Positions 43,204 to 54,907 of a stretch of 64,000 nucleotides of DNA are shown in pieces. The notes beneath the pieces are model-generated. The model saw nothing but the letters and a program-made list of their open reading frames with translations. It had not been told where the DNA came from and did not search any database. Every line of letters begins with the position of its first letter. Position 1 is the first letter of the stretch. The DNA is from Scolanthus callimorphus. Taxonomy: Eukaryota > Cnidaria > Anthozoa > Actiniaria > Edwardsiidae. The translations under genes and the position numbers were made by a program. The stretch covers positions 14,233,399 to 14,297,398 of the forward strand of contig CM066912.1 in NCBI GenBank assembly GCA_033964015.1, given 5' to 3'.

Positions 43204-44040
43204 TTATTTAATTTTATATGGGGAAGAACGGTAAGAACGCAACCGATAGCGTCTCAACGTCGATTTTAGATACGGTCCGTCTTTATCGGCATCATCATCC
43301 AAATAATTCTTTAATATATTTTTTAATTTTGGCTTCTTTGGCTTCTTTGGGGTAATACTCGCTGATGGTGGCGGTGTCAAAGTCAGTTCTGGAAGTGTTG
43401 GGGTCGGCGGACCAAAGGATGTCTTGGGAGATTCTGCCACCTTTGCCGAATAGGGTATCGTGGCTGGCTCGGGTGATGATAACGGGATACTTTGGGGAGT
43501 AGTGTAGGTAGGTGTTGCTACTGGTGGTTCTACACCCGCTGGAGGGTTGTGACTTGCTTGATGCTTCATTCGCAACAAATCGTTTTGAAGCTGCGTGTAT
43601 CGTATCACCTTGTCACCTTCACTCATAGTTTGACTGTGAAGGATGTCATTCTTTTTGTCGTGTAGTTCTCTCATGCGCCGCTTTTCTGGAGAAATATCCA
43701 TATTTTGATAACTGATAAATTTTAGGAGCTCTTTCCCGAAGGCGTCTTCCGTTTTCTCATTGGCTGTCACTTCCCCAGGAAGGACATTGGTGCGTAGTCT
43801 GCAGTTGTCGTTGGTTGCTGGTTTTAAGTCAACAAACAGATAACCAAAAGGTTTCCTGACGGCTTCTTCATACTTGTCAAGAAAATAATGTGTGTTGCGT
43901 GGATACATTTGTTTGGCCAACGTCATCACTTGCAATTGTTCTCTAGGGTTCTTGAACAGGACCAGGTAGTGGCTGTTTAAGGATATGTTTCGATTGACTT
44001 TTCCTTGGTGAAATAGGTTTTGTAGGATATAAATCACTGA
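43204..44040 (-). pseudogene. Polinton packaging ATPase, C-terminal part
   Basis: Continues the FtsK/HerA-type ATPase whose start is at 50473-50992. The two parts were one gene before the 6.4-kb insertion at the duplicated CTGA. Visible here: SVIYILQNLFHQGKVNRNI, SLNSHYLVLFKNPREQLQ, LAKQMYPRNTHYFL and KPFGYLFVDLKPATNDNCRL, typical of Polinton ATPases. A further ~180 residues follow: a charged helical stretch (ISPEKRRMRELHDKKND), then a Pro/Thr/Ser-rich linker and a basic tail (RRYRLRSYRSSPYKIK). The frame ends at 43204, 26 bp from the TIR. The long tail is unusual for the ATPase alone and may be a fused accessory protein. Confidence 0.8.
44037..44040. other. Target-site duplication CTGA, left (partner 50473-50476)
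   Basis: Removing 44041-50476 rejoins the ATPase codons ...NLS / VIYILQNL in frame, which confirms the 4-bp duplication. Confidence 0.85.
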
Positions 44041-45236
44041 AACACGTCTTGATTTAATTCCGGAGCTAATGTTTAAATCCGGACTGACGAAAATATCCAC
44101 ACCGAAACGTTTTTTAGGATAAATCTACAGCTAGCTGGAGATGCAGGTTATTTCTCCAAAAAAAATGGAGAACAGAATATCAACATGTCAGAATTTCCAT
44201 AAAATATGGAGAAGTGCTTTTTAAATCAAGATGGTTGAAGGAGGCGATCAAAATTCCAAATAAACTGGAGAACGATCGAGTACGGCGTCGGATATCGGAT
44301 ACACGTGAATCTATATTGTCTCAACAATCAGTCGAACAACTTTCATTACTGTGTAAAAATGCTTGCTGTGTTACAAGGATCGGTACAAAACAAAAACGCA
44401 CAGAATTCTCTCTGCCAGTCATGTAGACGCTTCATTTCTTCTTCGCTTCGCTTCAATTTTTATGATTTGAAATCGAGAATTCATAAATCGCTTAGAGAAA
44501 TTGCAGCCACGGTGAAAGCCGATTGTTTTGAGGCAAACTGAAACTGCCTGTAGAAAGCGTTACATTTGTCACAAGATTGCTTACCGAAATGAACAGCGTA
44601 TGTCTGTAGAAAGCGCTACATTTGACACAAGATTGCTTACCGAAATAAACAGCGTATGTCTGTAGAAAGTGCTACATTTGACACAAGATTGCTTTGTTAG
44701 CTAAACTAGACTGTATTAACAAGAACTGCATGCGATCATTCTATGTTGTTTGACACGGCGATTCAAAATGTCCATAAATTATGGAGAAAACACGTCTTTC
44801 CCACCATTGCCTAAAAAAGTGTTCAAAAGCCCATACAAAATCGAAAGTTATTATAGTCTGCGACCTTAAATATCGACAGATACAAGGTTGAATATATGAA
44901 TACATGTCGAATTAATTGGTAGGGTGACCTCAAATAACGTTTTGGTAAAAACTTTGCGAAAAGTAGATAAAACTTCCGGGCAAAAGTGCAGAAGTGCTTC
45001 GGTGATTCTCGTGGCAGGCAACTCTGCGATGAAACAAAAACAAAATAGATTGTGCAAAATGCCCTCCGTAAAACTTGTTTACTCTGACGATAAAAAGTCC
45101 GATAATAAGAAACCTCTTCTCGCTCTTTGTACGTGATTGCCGTATTATTTAGAAAAGAATCGAGACCGAGAAGCCAAAACCACGGGCTGCACGGATCGAT
45201 AATACAAAATGCCCGCGGGGAAATTGTTGTTTAATT
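44041..45236. repeat. Left TIR of the 6.4-kb element
   Basis: Contains palindromic words at about 44198, 44253 and 44769, a 56-bp unit repeated three times from 44548 ('ctgtagaaagcgttacattt'), and ends near 'cgcggggaaattgttgttta'. Matches 49384-50472 in reverse. Confidence 0.8.
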
Positions 45237-45640
45237 AGTTCTTATAAAAAAAGGTTCTTATAAAAAAGAGTGTATAAGTAATCCCTTCTGCGACAAAAAA
45301 ATTATCAATTATAGTACTTCTACATTTTTGAGGCCCCTATAAGCTACTAAAATTCTCACTATTCTCACAGGCTATACCGTAGATTGTTAAAATATATTAG
45401 CGAAAACTGCATGTGATTTCATTGTTGCAATTGACGTGGCAATTGGCGATTCAGAGTCTCCATAAAATATGGAGAAAACACGACTTTGGGAACATTGTTT
45501 CAAAAAGTTGTCAAAAAGCCCATCTTCCATGGAAACTCTAAAAAGTCAGAGAGGCTATCAGATAAATTATTATACAAAGCAAGTTTTTTGTATGTTACCT
45601 AGACTGTTTTCAAGGACTTTCATTCGTAGATAGGCTCTGC

Positions 45641-45853
45641 TCACAAGAAAATCATGCTAAATCTCCGAGGTCCCTGCTCTAAATGTCTGAAAATCAAGAT
45701 AACCAAATATACGTCTATAAAAAGCGGAAATGTATTTCCGTAGATGTATACATAGCTTGACGAAGGGTTACGTCGGGTGATTCGATTATTGCACAGCAGT
45801 GCTCCACAGAACATTGCAACGAATAGAACGATTAGTCTCGTACTAAAACTCAT
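45641..45853 (-). CDS. Candidate first exon with signal peptide (unknown)
   Basis: ATG at 45853 opens MSFSTRLIVLFVAMFCGALL followed by CNNRITRRNPSSS, the shape of a cleaved signal peptide (basic start, hydrophobic core, small residues before Cys). The 70-codon frame then becomes hydrophobic and unremarkable, so the real exon may end early at a GT (for instance CGAC|GTAACC). No family recognised. It lies in the interior of the 6.4-kb transposon and could be captured host sequence or chance. Confidence 0.25.
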   Translation of the reverse strand: MSFSTRLIVLFVAMFCGALLCNNRITRRNPSSSYVYIYGNTFPLFIDVYLVILIFRHLEQGPRRFSMIFL

Positions 45854-46829
45854 GTTGAATTAACATGTTGAACTAATTAGGGTGATCAAACTCCTAAAGT
45901 GGAGATATTTGATATTTGCCATAACCCTAGAGTAGTCATTTCAAAGGAGCAAATTGATAAATTCATCGATTCGTCTTTTTTGTGGCATTGAAGGGTATCG
46001 AAAAATTGATTCTTCTAATGCAATGTAATGATAAACGATCATGGAAACCACCGAGGCTGACAATTTTGCGCCGAAACAGAAACTTTTAAGTTAAAACAAC
46101 CAAATTGACTGAGCAAAATGCCCTGCGTAAAAGATGCCGACGCTAGACGATAAAAGACCGTGTATAGATATAATATGCACATAATATCGAACGTAGCCTG
46201 AGTAACAAACGTTCTCATGAAAGTTTTTACCGGCAGAGAAACCTGGTGAAATTGGGAAATTAGCGAAGTTACCCAACAAGCGAGAATTTCGCCGCCAGAG
46301 CTCCCGAGCCGTAAAACGCTCTTTCGCCGGCGATCGCCGTATCTGCCGTATTCCTTGTAACTATTTTAAGTGGTCGAAACTATTCTTAGACCGTGATCGA
46401 CAAAGCTCAGCGTGTAAGGACTGTGTGTACACATAAATCGTTAGCCTGCTTACATCGAACGGACCGGGTTTCCGCGGTACCGCCTGCAAAAAGCAGGCTA
46501 ATAAATCGTACCTTAGCATCGTGGTACATGCTTCGAAAAAGCCACGGCGCGTTTATATTGCAGTTCCCAAACCATGGCGATAGATCCCTGCGAGTTCCAG
46601 AATATTGTTCAGTCTTCCATATCTGATTGCTGTAGCAATCCATGCTCGCATGACGGTGAAGAGCTATAAAACATTGGCAGCCTAACAGCCTTGACAGTTT
46701 GTTTCCGGTTTCAATGCTGACCTGCAATTCTCGGCGGAGATCAGTTTTCCAGTGTTTTTTTTTTTCGGATTGATTTTTTGGTGCGCGCGGGATTCCTGTA
46801 TCCGAAAAACCCCCTACCCCAACAATAAT

Positions 46830-47130
46830 ATGAATAGCGTATACTTATACGATTTTCGCTCTACTAATATGGATTTCAGTCTACTAGTATGAATTGCGTT
46901 ACTTATACGATTTTCGCGAATTTTGCACACTAATGTGAATTTTACTCTACTAATATGAATTTTGTATACTAATATGAATTTGGATACTAATATGATATTG
47001 TATACTTAAAGGAATTTTGCTCTACTTATTTGAATTTCAGTCTACTAATATGGATTTTGTATACTTCTATGAATTTAATTCTACATATGAATTTCGAGTA
47101 CTAATATGATATTGTATACTTACACGAAAA
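46830..47130. repeat. AT-rich tandem words (CTACTAATATGAATTT)
   Basis: About 13 loosely repeated units of 'tctactaatatgaattt' and 'gtatacttatacgatttt', 20-26 bp each. Noncoding. Confidence 0.75.
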
Positions 47131-47828
47131 AATAATTTTGAAACATTTGGCGCCTGATAGCTAACAGGCTATCGAAAAATAAAAATGATGAATTATTCCA
47201 CGGGGCCGACGCTAAAAATATATATATATAAATCGGTTGTATCGGTCTATTGATTAACTTTTGCAAATACGTGTTTTACTGCAGTGCTCGATCGCGTTGT
47301 TGAAGTTAGTTAAGTTACGATTACCCAGCCCGACACAGCATCAATGCAAAGGCGGACGCGGAGTCGGGGCTTAGAATAAAGTCATAGCTTCTTCGGCGGA
47401 GCACGTGTGGAGTAGCACTTTGCTTATGCAATCTCGTTATCATGCGAGCCGATGGTGTATGGGTAGTGCGATAAACGACCACCTACTGAAGTGGCGGCAG
47501 ATACAATGTCAACATGTCAAATATCATTACATCCCACAATCCTGGAACTCTACAGCAGACACACTGCTCTTTTGTTTGTGACCTAGATTTTGACAATAAA
47601 TGTCAATAAATAGTTGATACACCTGCCGAAGTGAAGCCCGGTTTTAGCAAAACCGCCCTACCGACTTCTCTATCAAGCCATCTACGGGCCATCTACTCTT
47701 TAATTTCCTGTGTATCACAGAACGTTCTATGTCTTATCAGGGTCTTATGAGGAAAATTCATGAAATTCATTTTGCCCCGATTTTACTCAGCCAAGCCCCG
47801 TATAGCCTTAACTCTAAGGTTAAAATGC

Positions 47829-48140
47829 TAGGGGTGACCGTCGGGAAACTCGACTTTTGGCCCTAAAAAATACCTGGTCGGAAAAAAAATTTCACCCTAA
47901 AAAATACCCCTCAGTCTGCCTAAAAAATACCAACAATTTTGACAGATTAAATTTTATTCTGGCCGTTTATTTAATATACATCAAATGTATCTTCTCGACT
48001 TTCAAAAACACTACCTTATTTGCGTGAGAACCCCCTAAATATACTTATTTTTCTTACTATACCGTTTTTTTATTTTCGAACCCCTAAAAAATACCAGATC
48101 GCCGATTTCAACCCCTAAAAAATACGACGGTCACCCCTAG
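47829..48140. repeat. MITE (TAGGGGTGACCGTCG ends)
   Basis: The left end at 47829 and its complement ending at 48140 bound AAAAAATACC words in both orientations. Same family as the split copy at 36732-38831. Confidence 0.75.
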
Positions 48141-48177
48141 CATTCGAATATAGGGAGTAATAACCTTTATTCATGTA

Positions 48178-48509
48178 GTTTTTGTTTACTTGCGATTTCG
48201 TATTTTAACTATACGCTCTCCACTCGGATGCTTCAAGCTTAAAAAGCTGTCAACATTTTGTCAATCATCGAAAATATGTACCTCGTGTGCTACATGCTGC
48301 TGCATGTACTGCGCGCTGTGTGCATGCAATGTATCAATGAATGTGGCTGTTACTCTTACACAGAGAAAAAATGTAGAAGCTTCTGCTTGCTGCATATCGT
48401 ATGCAAGGTTTATCGATGGTTTGCTTATTAATACTGGTATTGGTCGCTCCATACTGAAGCTGTGTGGTAAATACCGAGAAGGTACGATTTTTTCATTATT
48501 TATACACAT
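48178..48509 (-). CDS. Candidate terminal exon of an unrecognised gene
   Basis: The minus-strand frame reads YLPHSFSMERPIPVLISKPS, INLAYDMQQAEASTFFLCVR and ends HVAHEVHIFDD at a TGA (48261). The same frame goes on as QNVDSFLSLKHPSGERIVKI to a second stop near 48189, and AATAAA (minus) follows at about 48166-48171. Amino-acid use looks protein-like, unlike other chance frames nearby. The TGA may be a mutation, or splicing may remove part (a GTAAGAG lies inside). It may be the remains of this element's transposase or of a captured gene; I cannot name a family. Confidence 0.3.
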
Positions 48510-49383
48510 TACTATAGTATAGAAATAAGGAGTGGGGTATTTAAGAATAATGAGGATAATGTGATATAATGTAGTAAATAAGTATTTCCTCTTCTGTCCC
48601 TAAGACAACTTATCAGTCTGTTTTTGGTAAAACATTTTTTCGAAATGCCTCTATTAAAGTTTTATTATTCTTCGAGGTGAACAATGTGAAGTTAAAACAG
48701 CCAATGGTCAACGAAATCAGTTGTTATATTTTCCAACACATCGTATTTTAAGAAGTAAGCACTGCAAGTTTGAAAGAATATTTTGCTGGTGATCTCTGTC
48801 GCAATATAGACGAATCGATGAATTATAAATTTGCTTTAAAAGCGTTTATCTTATATTCGACACCGAGAATTCGAGAATGACTCAGTTCTCGAGAAAGCAG
48901 TTTTTGCGAGGGGCTTCGCCACCCCTTACTCTCGTTCTCCAGTTAATATGGAATTTTAAACACCTCAACGATCTTGATTAAAAAAGCTTTTCTCCACATT
49001 TTGTGGAAATTCTGACACGACGTGCTTCTCTCGTAGTTCGCGTTTTTCGATCACTCAGAGTAGAATATGTTTTATTATATAAACACCAATTAAATACCGG
49101 GTGATCTCCCGCGCGAAAACTTGATATCTTCACACGTGAAAATAACACGTTTAATTTATTTTCACATGTGAAAAAAATCACACTTGCCTTTGCTCAATGC
49201 TCGATTTTTAAGCTTAACTCAAATAAAATTAGAATTTGGTATTTCATTTATGTTTATATAATGAACAGAACATTACATGACCGCTTGAAGATACGAATTT
49301 TTTTTCTTGTGTTAACAACTTTCGGCCATGTAATATCCTCTGGAACGGCGCGAGCCTGGAACGGCGTTTTCCGACCGGAATTA

Positions 49384-50472
49384 AACAATAATTTCCCCGC
49401 CGCGGGCATTAGTGTAGTATCGACCGTGCAGCCCGTGCTTTGGCTTCTCGGTCTCGATTCTTCTTTTAAATAATACGGCAATCACCTCCATAGAGCGAGA
49501 AGAGGTTTCTTATTGGGCCTGCCACGAAGCACTTTGGCGCGGAAGTTTTATCCACTTTTCGCGAAGTTTTTAACAAAATTAATGCAACATGTATTCCAAC
49601 CTTGCATCTGTCGACATTTGTTTCAGGTTTAAAAAAAAATGTATACTTCTGCTGTTAAGGTCGCATACTAAAATAACTTTCGATTTTGTGTGGGCTTTTC
49701 AACACTTTTTTCAAGCAATGCTGGCAAAGAGGTGTTTTCTCCATAATTTATGGATATTTTGAATCCCCGTGTCAATTACAACATAGAATGATCACATGCA
49801 GTTCTTGTTAATACAGTCTAGTTTTTTTAGCTAGCAAAGCAATCTTGTGTTAAATGTAGCGCTTTCTACAGGCATACGCTGTTTATTTCGGTAAGCAATC
49901 TTGTGTCAAATGTAGCACTTTCTACAGGTATACGCTGTTTATTTCGATAAGCAATCTTGTGTTAAATGTAGCGCTTTCTACAGGCATACTCTGTTTCTTT
50001 CGGTGTTTATAGTTGCAGTTTGTCTCAAAACCATCGGCTTTCTCCGTGGCTGCAATTTTTCTAAGCGATTTATGAATTCTCCATTTCAAATCTCAAAAAT
50101 AAGAAATAAAGCGTCTACATGACTGGCAGAGAGAAGTCGGTGATGTGATTTTGTTTTGTACCGATCCTTGTAACACAGCAAGCATTTTTTTGTTGACACA
50201 ATATAGATTCACGGGTATATCCGATATCCGACACCGTACTCGCTCTCCAGTTTATATGGAATTTTTATCACCTCCTTCAACCATCTTGATTTAAAAGCAT
50301 TTCTCCACATTTTATGGAAATTCTGACATGTCGATATTCTGTTCTCCATTTTTTTGGAGAAATAACCTGCATCTCCAGCTAGCTGTAGATTTATCCTAAA
50401 AAACGTTTCGGTGTGGATATTTTCGACAGTCCGGATTTAAACATTAGCTCCGGAATTAAATCAAGACGTGTT
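49384..50472. repeat. Right TIR of the 6.4-kb element
   Basis: Mirror of 44041-45236, including three 56-bp units (about 49840-50000) and palindromic words at about 49738, 50247 and 50296. Confidence 0.8.
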
Positions 50473-50992
50473 CTGACAGATTTCTGTGATGGGATCCCTT
50501 GGTGAATAAGTTTGCAATCCTGTTGTCATTCCCAGTTTCAATCATCTGATCGTCGATGACAATGAGGTTCCGAACATTGACGTCAAAGTACGAGTCTTGC
50601 TCAATGTTGGCTGGAATTCCTTTAACGAATTCTATTTGTGGGGTAGACATGGATAAGGCGGTGTAGGCTGGTTGCCACTGAGCATAGCACCAGACTATGC
50701 GTTGGGGTGGAGGCGAGATTGTCTTTTGCCAATGCTCAAGGAGTTTCTGGACCCAAACAGTCTTCCCGCTTCCGGTCATTCCCGCCACCATACACGTAAA
50801 AGGATGTTGGAGTTGAAAGGGACCACATGTTTCGTTAACACCAAAACGGAAAGGTATGGATGATTCTGGCTCCCTTGTTTCACCTGTAACGATGTTTGGA
50901 TGATATTTCTTTTTATGTCTCTCCATATCATAATGACGTGAAAATCCTGTTCCACACTCTGGACAAACAGCTTTCTTTACCATGATGTTCAT
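50473..50992 (-). pseudogene. Polinton packaging ATPase, N-terminal part
   Basis: FtsK/HerA-type ATPase that would pump element DNA into a capsid. It starts MNIMVKKAVCPECGTGF (ATG 50992, or 50983). A C2H2 zinc-finger-like segment (CPEC...RHKKKYH, residues ~9-32) is followed by the ATPase core: Walker A in VAGMTGSGKTVWVQKLLEHW and Walker B in NLIVIDDQM, then LFTKGSHHRNLS, where the frame is cut by the CTGA-flanked transposon at 50472. The remaining C-terminal part is at 43204-44040. The copy B repeat begins two bases upstream of the ATG (50994), so the native promoter has been replaced or moved. The pieces cannot be made as one protein without removing 6.4 kb. Confidence 0.88.
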
Positions 50993-50993
50993 A

Positions 50994-53208
50994 CACAGTT
51001 GGCATAAATGCACCCCACATCGCCAGCATAAGGCAGCATGACAGTCATAGCTGGCCAGCGGTCGCACGCATCAAACACCCAGCTAATCCAAAATGGCGGA
51101 AACGGAGAAGAAGGTGAAATGTTTTTCAGAGGATTTACGTTCCTGATAGGAATCTTCCGGTCTTGCCAAAGGAAAAAAATATATATATCTGGTACTTCCA
51201 AAATGAAGAATACTATCGTAGAATGCGTGAAAAGAGAAAGAAAATGAATAATGGCAGAGGAAGTACGAAGGGATGGCGAACTTGTGTGTTGTGTGTTCAC
51301 TAATAATTGCAAGCACTGACTTATAACTTCTGCGAGAATGGAAATGCAAGATGACTGCGAATGCTAACAATTATTGGAAATTGTATCTTCAGTAGTTCAC
51401 TGGTGTTTTAACTCAGCAAGACATTCTGTACTCTGGTTTCTGTGAAGACTCTTTCTTTTTATGAAAAAAAGAATCTATTATCATTGTTGGGGGAAAAGAG
51501 TGACCTGGAACACACAGAACTGTAGCTTGGATAACAAATTGGAAAAGACCATGATCCCTCTGCTTTTCTGGTAAAACTTTAATCACTAACAGGGGAAAAG
51601 AGTAACCTGGAACACACAGAACTGTAGCGCTTGGATAACAAATTGGAAAAGATCATGATACCTCTTCTTTTTCTGGTAAAACTTATCACTAACAGAGGCA
51701 AAGAGTAACCTGAAACACACAGAACTGTAGCACTTGGATAACAATTCGAAAAGACCATGATACCTCTGTTTTTTTTTTTCTGGTAAAACTAACATTGCTA
51801 CAGTGTTTTACATAACCTAAATGACTACTAGATGTTTCTGGTATCATTTTTATGGAACATGATTAAATTACCTCTATGAACAACTCAAACATAGCTGCAT
51901 GTTGAGATATCAGTCTCTGAACTAAGGGGATAACTCTTTAGGCATGTATCAAAAAGCACAAAAGTCTAGACGCTACTAGAAAATGTTTTTCACAAACACA
52001 CTGCTGCCACCAGTCAGTATTTGCTCTAGAATTTGCAATACAGGAAACATCGACATGCATGTCAAATGCAACTTATTTTGATTATAAATTTATTAAACTA
52101 CAGTACTTCAAGAAATTTTTGTGTGCAGCTGCATACTTTGCGTGTTGATAGCTACGCCCCTGCCTGTCAGTTGCACAAGGTGGTACTGCAAAAACAAGCC
52201 TAAAGTGTGATAGCAGAATAATTTGGACATGCTTTCAGTGAAACAAGAGGAAGGCTAATTCCTAAACAACATGGGGGTAATAATATACACAAAAAATGAC
52301 ATGAAGCTTAAATCAAAGTCAAAACATTTTATAATTGACAACCCATACAGAGCACAGGGTACAAATAATCAGATAAATGGATTGAGAGGCCTGCTTAAAA
52401 GTAGAGCAGCATTCAGTTCAATTTCGTGTTTTTTTTGTATCTTTTATCAGCTATTGTCTTAGACAAAATTTGCTTTGGTGACAATTTTTTCTTTGGTTAC
52501 CTAAATGTTCATTAAATGTAAATAATGTAATGATGATATCAGTGATGTCATTGTTACACTCCCCTTAAATGTTGTCTAACTTTGGTTTGTCCAAATTTGA
52601 GCTTGATGGCTATTTGGATGTTTTAAAAATTAAAATTTGAAAATTCACAAGCATCTGTCACCACATGTAATTTGCATAGGGTATTTTTAGGCTGAGAGTT
52701 GAAATTGAATAAAAGTTGATTTTTTATAGCAAAAATATTAATCAATCAGCAGAGCTCCATGGGCAACTGGCTTATAAGAGGTGTAAATAATTTACAAGCT
52801 TCTATGTCAACGGTTACAAGCTAACTCTAAAATTAATCACCGATGCTACAATACAGAAGTACATATCAGCAGTTAAGTGTTACTTTCTAACCACTTGCCA
52901 CCATTTAAGTCTATGACAGTGAAGTGTTGTGTCACTCTGTAACAGGGTCCAAACTTAAGTATTAAAAAGAGGAATTGTAGTCACCAACTGAATACCATTA
53001 TACAAAGTTTATCCAACATACTGACATTTTTAGTTGAACAGTGAGAATGTTGGTCACTTTTGCGGCAAATACAGTTGTGATTTGAAGCCCCTCCCAAGGA
53101 AAACTGGTTTCTAGTTCCGAGAAGAAGACAAGAATGAAAATAAATTATAGCTTTTCAGTCAAAAATAACACAAAATATTACACCCCAAAAAATCAAGGAA
53201 ATCTCCAG
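50994..53208. repeat. 2.2-kb dispersed repeat, copy B
   Basis: Near-identical to 19268-21474 in the same orientation. It carries three ~100-bp 'cctggaacacacagaactgt' units (about 51490-51790) and an extra 60 bp at about 52390-52450. No inverted ends or flanking duplication visible. It lies inside the Polinton. Confidence 0.85.
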
Positions 53209-54505
53209 ACAATTCTGATTGCAGAAAAAGCTTCTCTTTATTCACATATAGAAGGAGTATGTCAGTGACATACTAGCTGCCCTCAATTAAGTCCAGGTAG
53301 TCATGAACATTTTCTTGATTTTGCAAATTCATAACAAGAAAGTAAAACCACTATCATTGGGCTGTTCCAAAAAAAATATATCTAAATAAGAATGAGCTGT
53401 TCTTATGATTTCTGTCTCCCCCTAACGAGAAAAATGCTCTATCCGTGTGAAAGTTCTAGGCTTCTGCACAACCCCTGTGGATATTTGAAGCAACTTTTGT
53501 GTAAATACCACATTCTCTTGTGTCCCCTGTGGAAATTCCAAAGTTGCAAAGGAATACCCTGTGGAAATTGGAGGTGGGCAAAAAGAAAGTCCCTGTGGAA
53601 ATTTAAGGGTCAAAAACAATGACCCTTGCTGAAATTCCAGGGTGAAACACAGACCCCTATGCCCAGGGGGGGGGGGGGGGGGGACTCCCAATATTTTAGA
53701 CGGGGTGCTCATCGGGAAAATTGATTCTGACCCTAAGGGATAGCAAAATGGGTGTGGCCAACAGCAAATTTACCCCTAAAAGATAGCAAATTTGGCATGT
53801 CAAAACAAATAAAAGCCAATTTCAGGTCTTTTAGGGTTTTCATCCAAGTTTGCTTTGTAAATATTGGTTCTGGTGTCAGTTGCAATATATTTCTGGGCAA
53901 GGATTGGTCTGACACTCCCCTAAGGGATAGGGCTGATTTTAACACCCCTAAGAGATAGCAAGACCTGTCAATTTTATACCAAGGGATAGGACGAGCACCC
54001 CCGTCTGAAACGAGCACCCCCGTCTGAGACGAGCACCCCCCCCCCCCCCCCCCCCCCCCGGGCCCCTATGGAAGCTCCAGGTTCCTCGATAGGGGTAACA
54101 CATCTAAAAGTAATTTTGCCATTGATTCACTGGGCAATCAATATTTAAGATATTTCCTTGACCTGGTTTTACTACATTCTTCCACCAATTTTCCACTTTC
54201 TGATCTTCTATTCATTGGCATTGATTTCTAGATTGCTGGCATTAAAAAGGTTAATAAGCTGCAATGCATTAGAATGAGAAGCGCCGACTGATTCTAAAAA
54301 AGCTGATTGCACGTACAGAGCAATAATATCACCTGAAAAATGCGCACTTCTCTAAAATTTGAAGAAATATTACCAAAGCAATGAAGATTATACGTCAAAC
54401 CTTATTATTTCTCCATAAGAATCGTCCTTGTTTTGTCCAAACTATGTTTTGTTGTGAGTCCAGAGCTCGTAGAGTCACGCTTCCTTCCCAAACAAAGCAA
54501 CGATA
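53209..54505. repeat. Repeat blocks with long G- and C-runs inside the Polinton
   Basis: A G-run (about 53668-53685) and a C-run (about 54028-54060) bracket 'gactcccaatattttagacg' and 'cccctaaaagatagcaaatt' words, a relative of the repeat at 41985-42578 with inverted ends. Upstream, 'cctgtggaaattccaaagtt' words repeat from 53470 to 53640. No gene. Confidence 0.55.
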
Positions 54506-54907
54506 TTGCGTACGTTTCGAAGCGACGAGTGGCAACGCAATGTCCACGAAATATTAAAATGTGCTCTCATCGAAGCTGAATTCAAAAAACTAAAAAGAAC
54601 AACTTTTAGAGAGTTCATTGCACTTTGTATTCATCGTTCTGTTTACATTCCATCAGGTGAAACAAAAAAGTTATTTGAAGCCAAAAATAGGCATGAATTT
54701 GAAGCCGAATGGCTAAATGCGATTTCCACAATATTCACCATTTCAACATTGCCGAAAGACTTGGTGGTTACTGCAAAAGCTAGTCATATTTGGTATCAAA
54801 ATCTTCCTCTCTTCTTCCTCTGTCGAGTCCGCCATTTTGCAAATCTCTGTGAGGCTCGAGAGGTCTTCTGGGAAGTTCTAAAAATAGTTGTCAATCGATC
54901 CTTTTGA
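54506..54907 (+). CDS. Unrecognised open frame in the Polinton (~130 codons)
   Basis: Reads RTFRSDEWQRNVHEILKCAL, FKKLKRTTFREFIALCIHRS and FEAEWLNAISTIFTISTLPK; charged and helical, without known motifs. It has no ATG near its start, so it may be an exon or a decayed gene. A GT after CATTCCATCAG (about 54657) could be a donor. Its position fits a lost Polinton gene, but I cannot match it to one. Confidence 0.3.
   Translation: MRTFRSDEWQRNVHEILKCALIEAEFKKLKRTTFREFIALCIHRSVYIPSGETKKLFEAKNRHEFEAEWLNAISTIFTISTLPKDLVVTAKASHIWYQNLPLFFLCRVRHFANLCEAREVFWEVLKIVVNRSF

Larger units (their letters stand above)
44041..50472. mobile_element. 6.4-kb DNA transposon with ~1.1-kb TIRs and 4-bp duplication, inserted in the Polinton ATPase
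   Basis: Ends AACACGTCTTGATTTAATTC / complement. The arms run to about 45236 and 49384, with several small differences. Each arm holds three 56-bp tandem units and several copies of an AT-rich palindromic word (TCCATAAAATATGGAGAA and variants). A 4-bp duplication with no fixed sequence fits Sola-, Chapaev- or Academ-type elements; the protein that would decide is not recognised. The 4.1-kb interior contains candidate exons (45641-45853, 48190-48509) and a MITE (47829-48140). Confidence 0.8.

Noticed and set aside
44190..44785. CArG (SRF) boxes in the TIRs
   Set aside because: The CC..GG spacing is 9 or more AT bases instead of 6; better described as an element-specific palindrome.
46407..46727. 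106-codon minus frame as a gene
   Set aside because: No ATG at its start, no motifs, no splice support; it lies within transposon interior sequence.
50994..51067. Cys-rich N-terminal extension (ALCWRCGVHLCQLC) of the Polinton ATPase
   Set aside because: The same sequence occurs in copy A of the 2.2-kb repeat, far from any ATPase; it is repeat sequence read in frame by chance.
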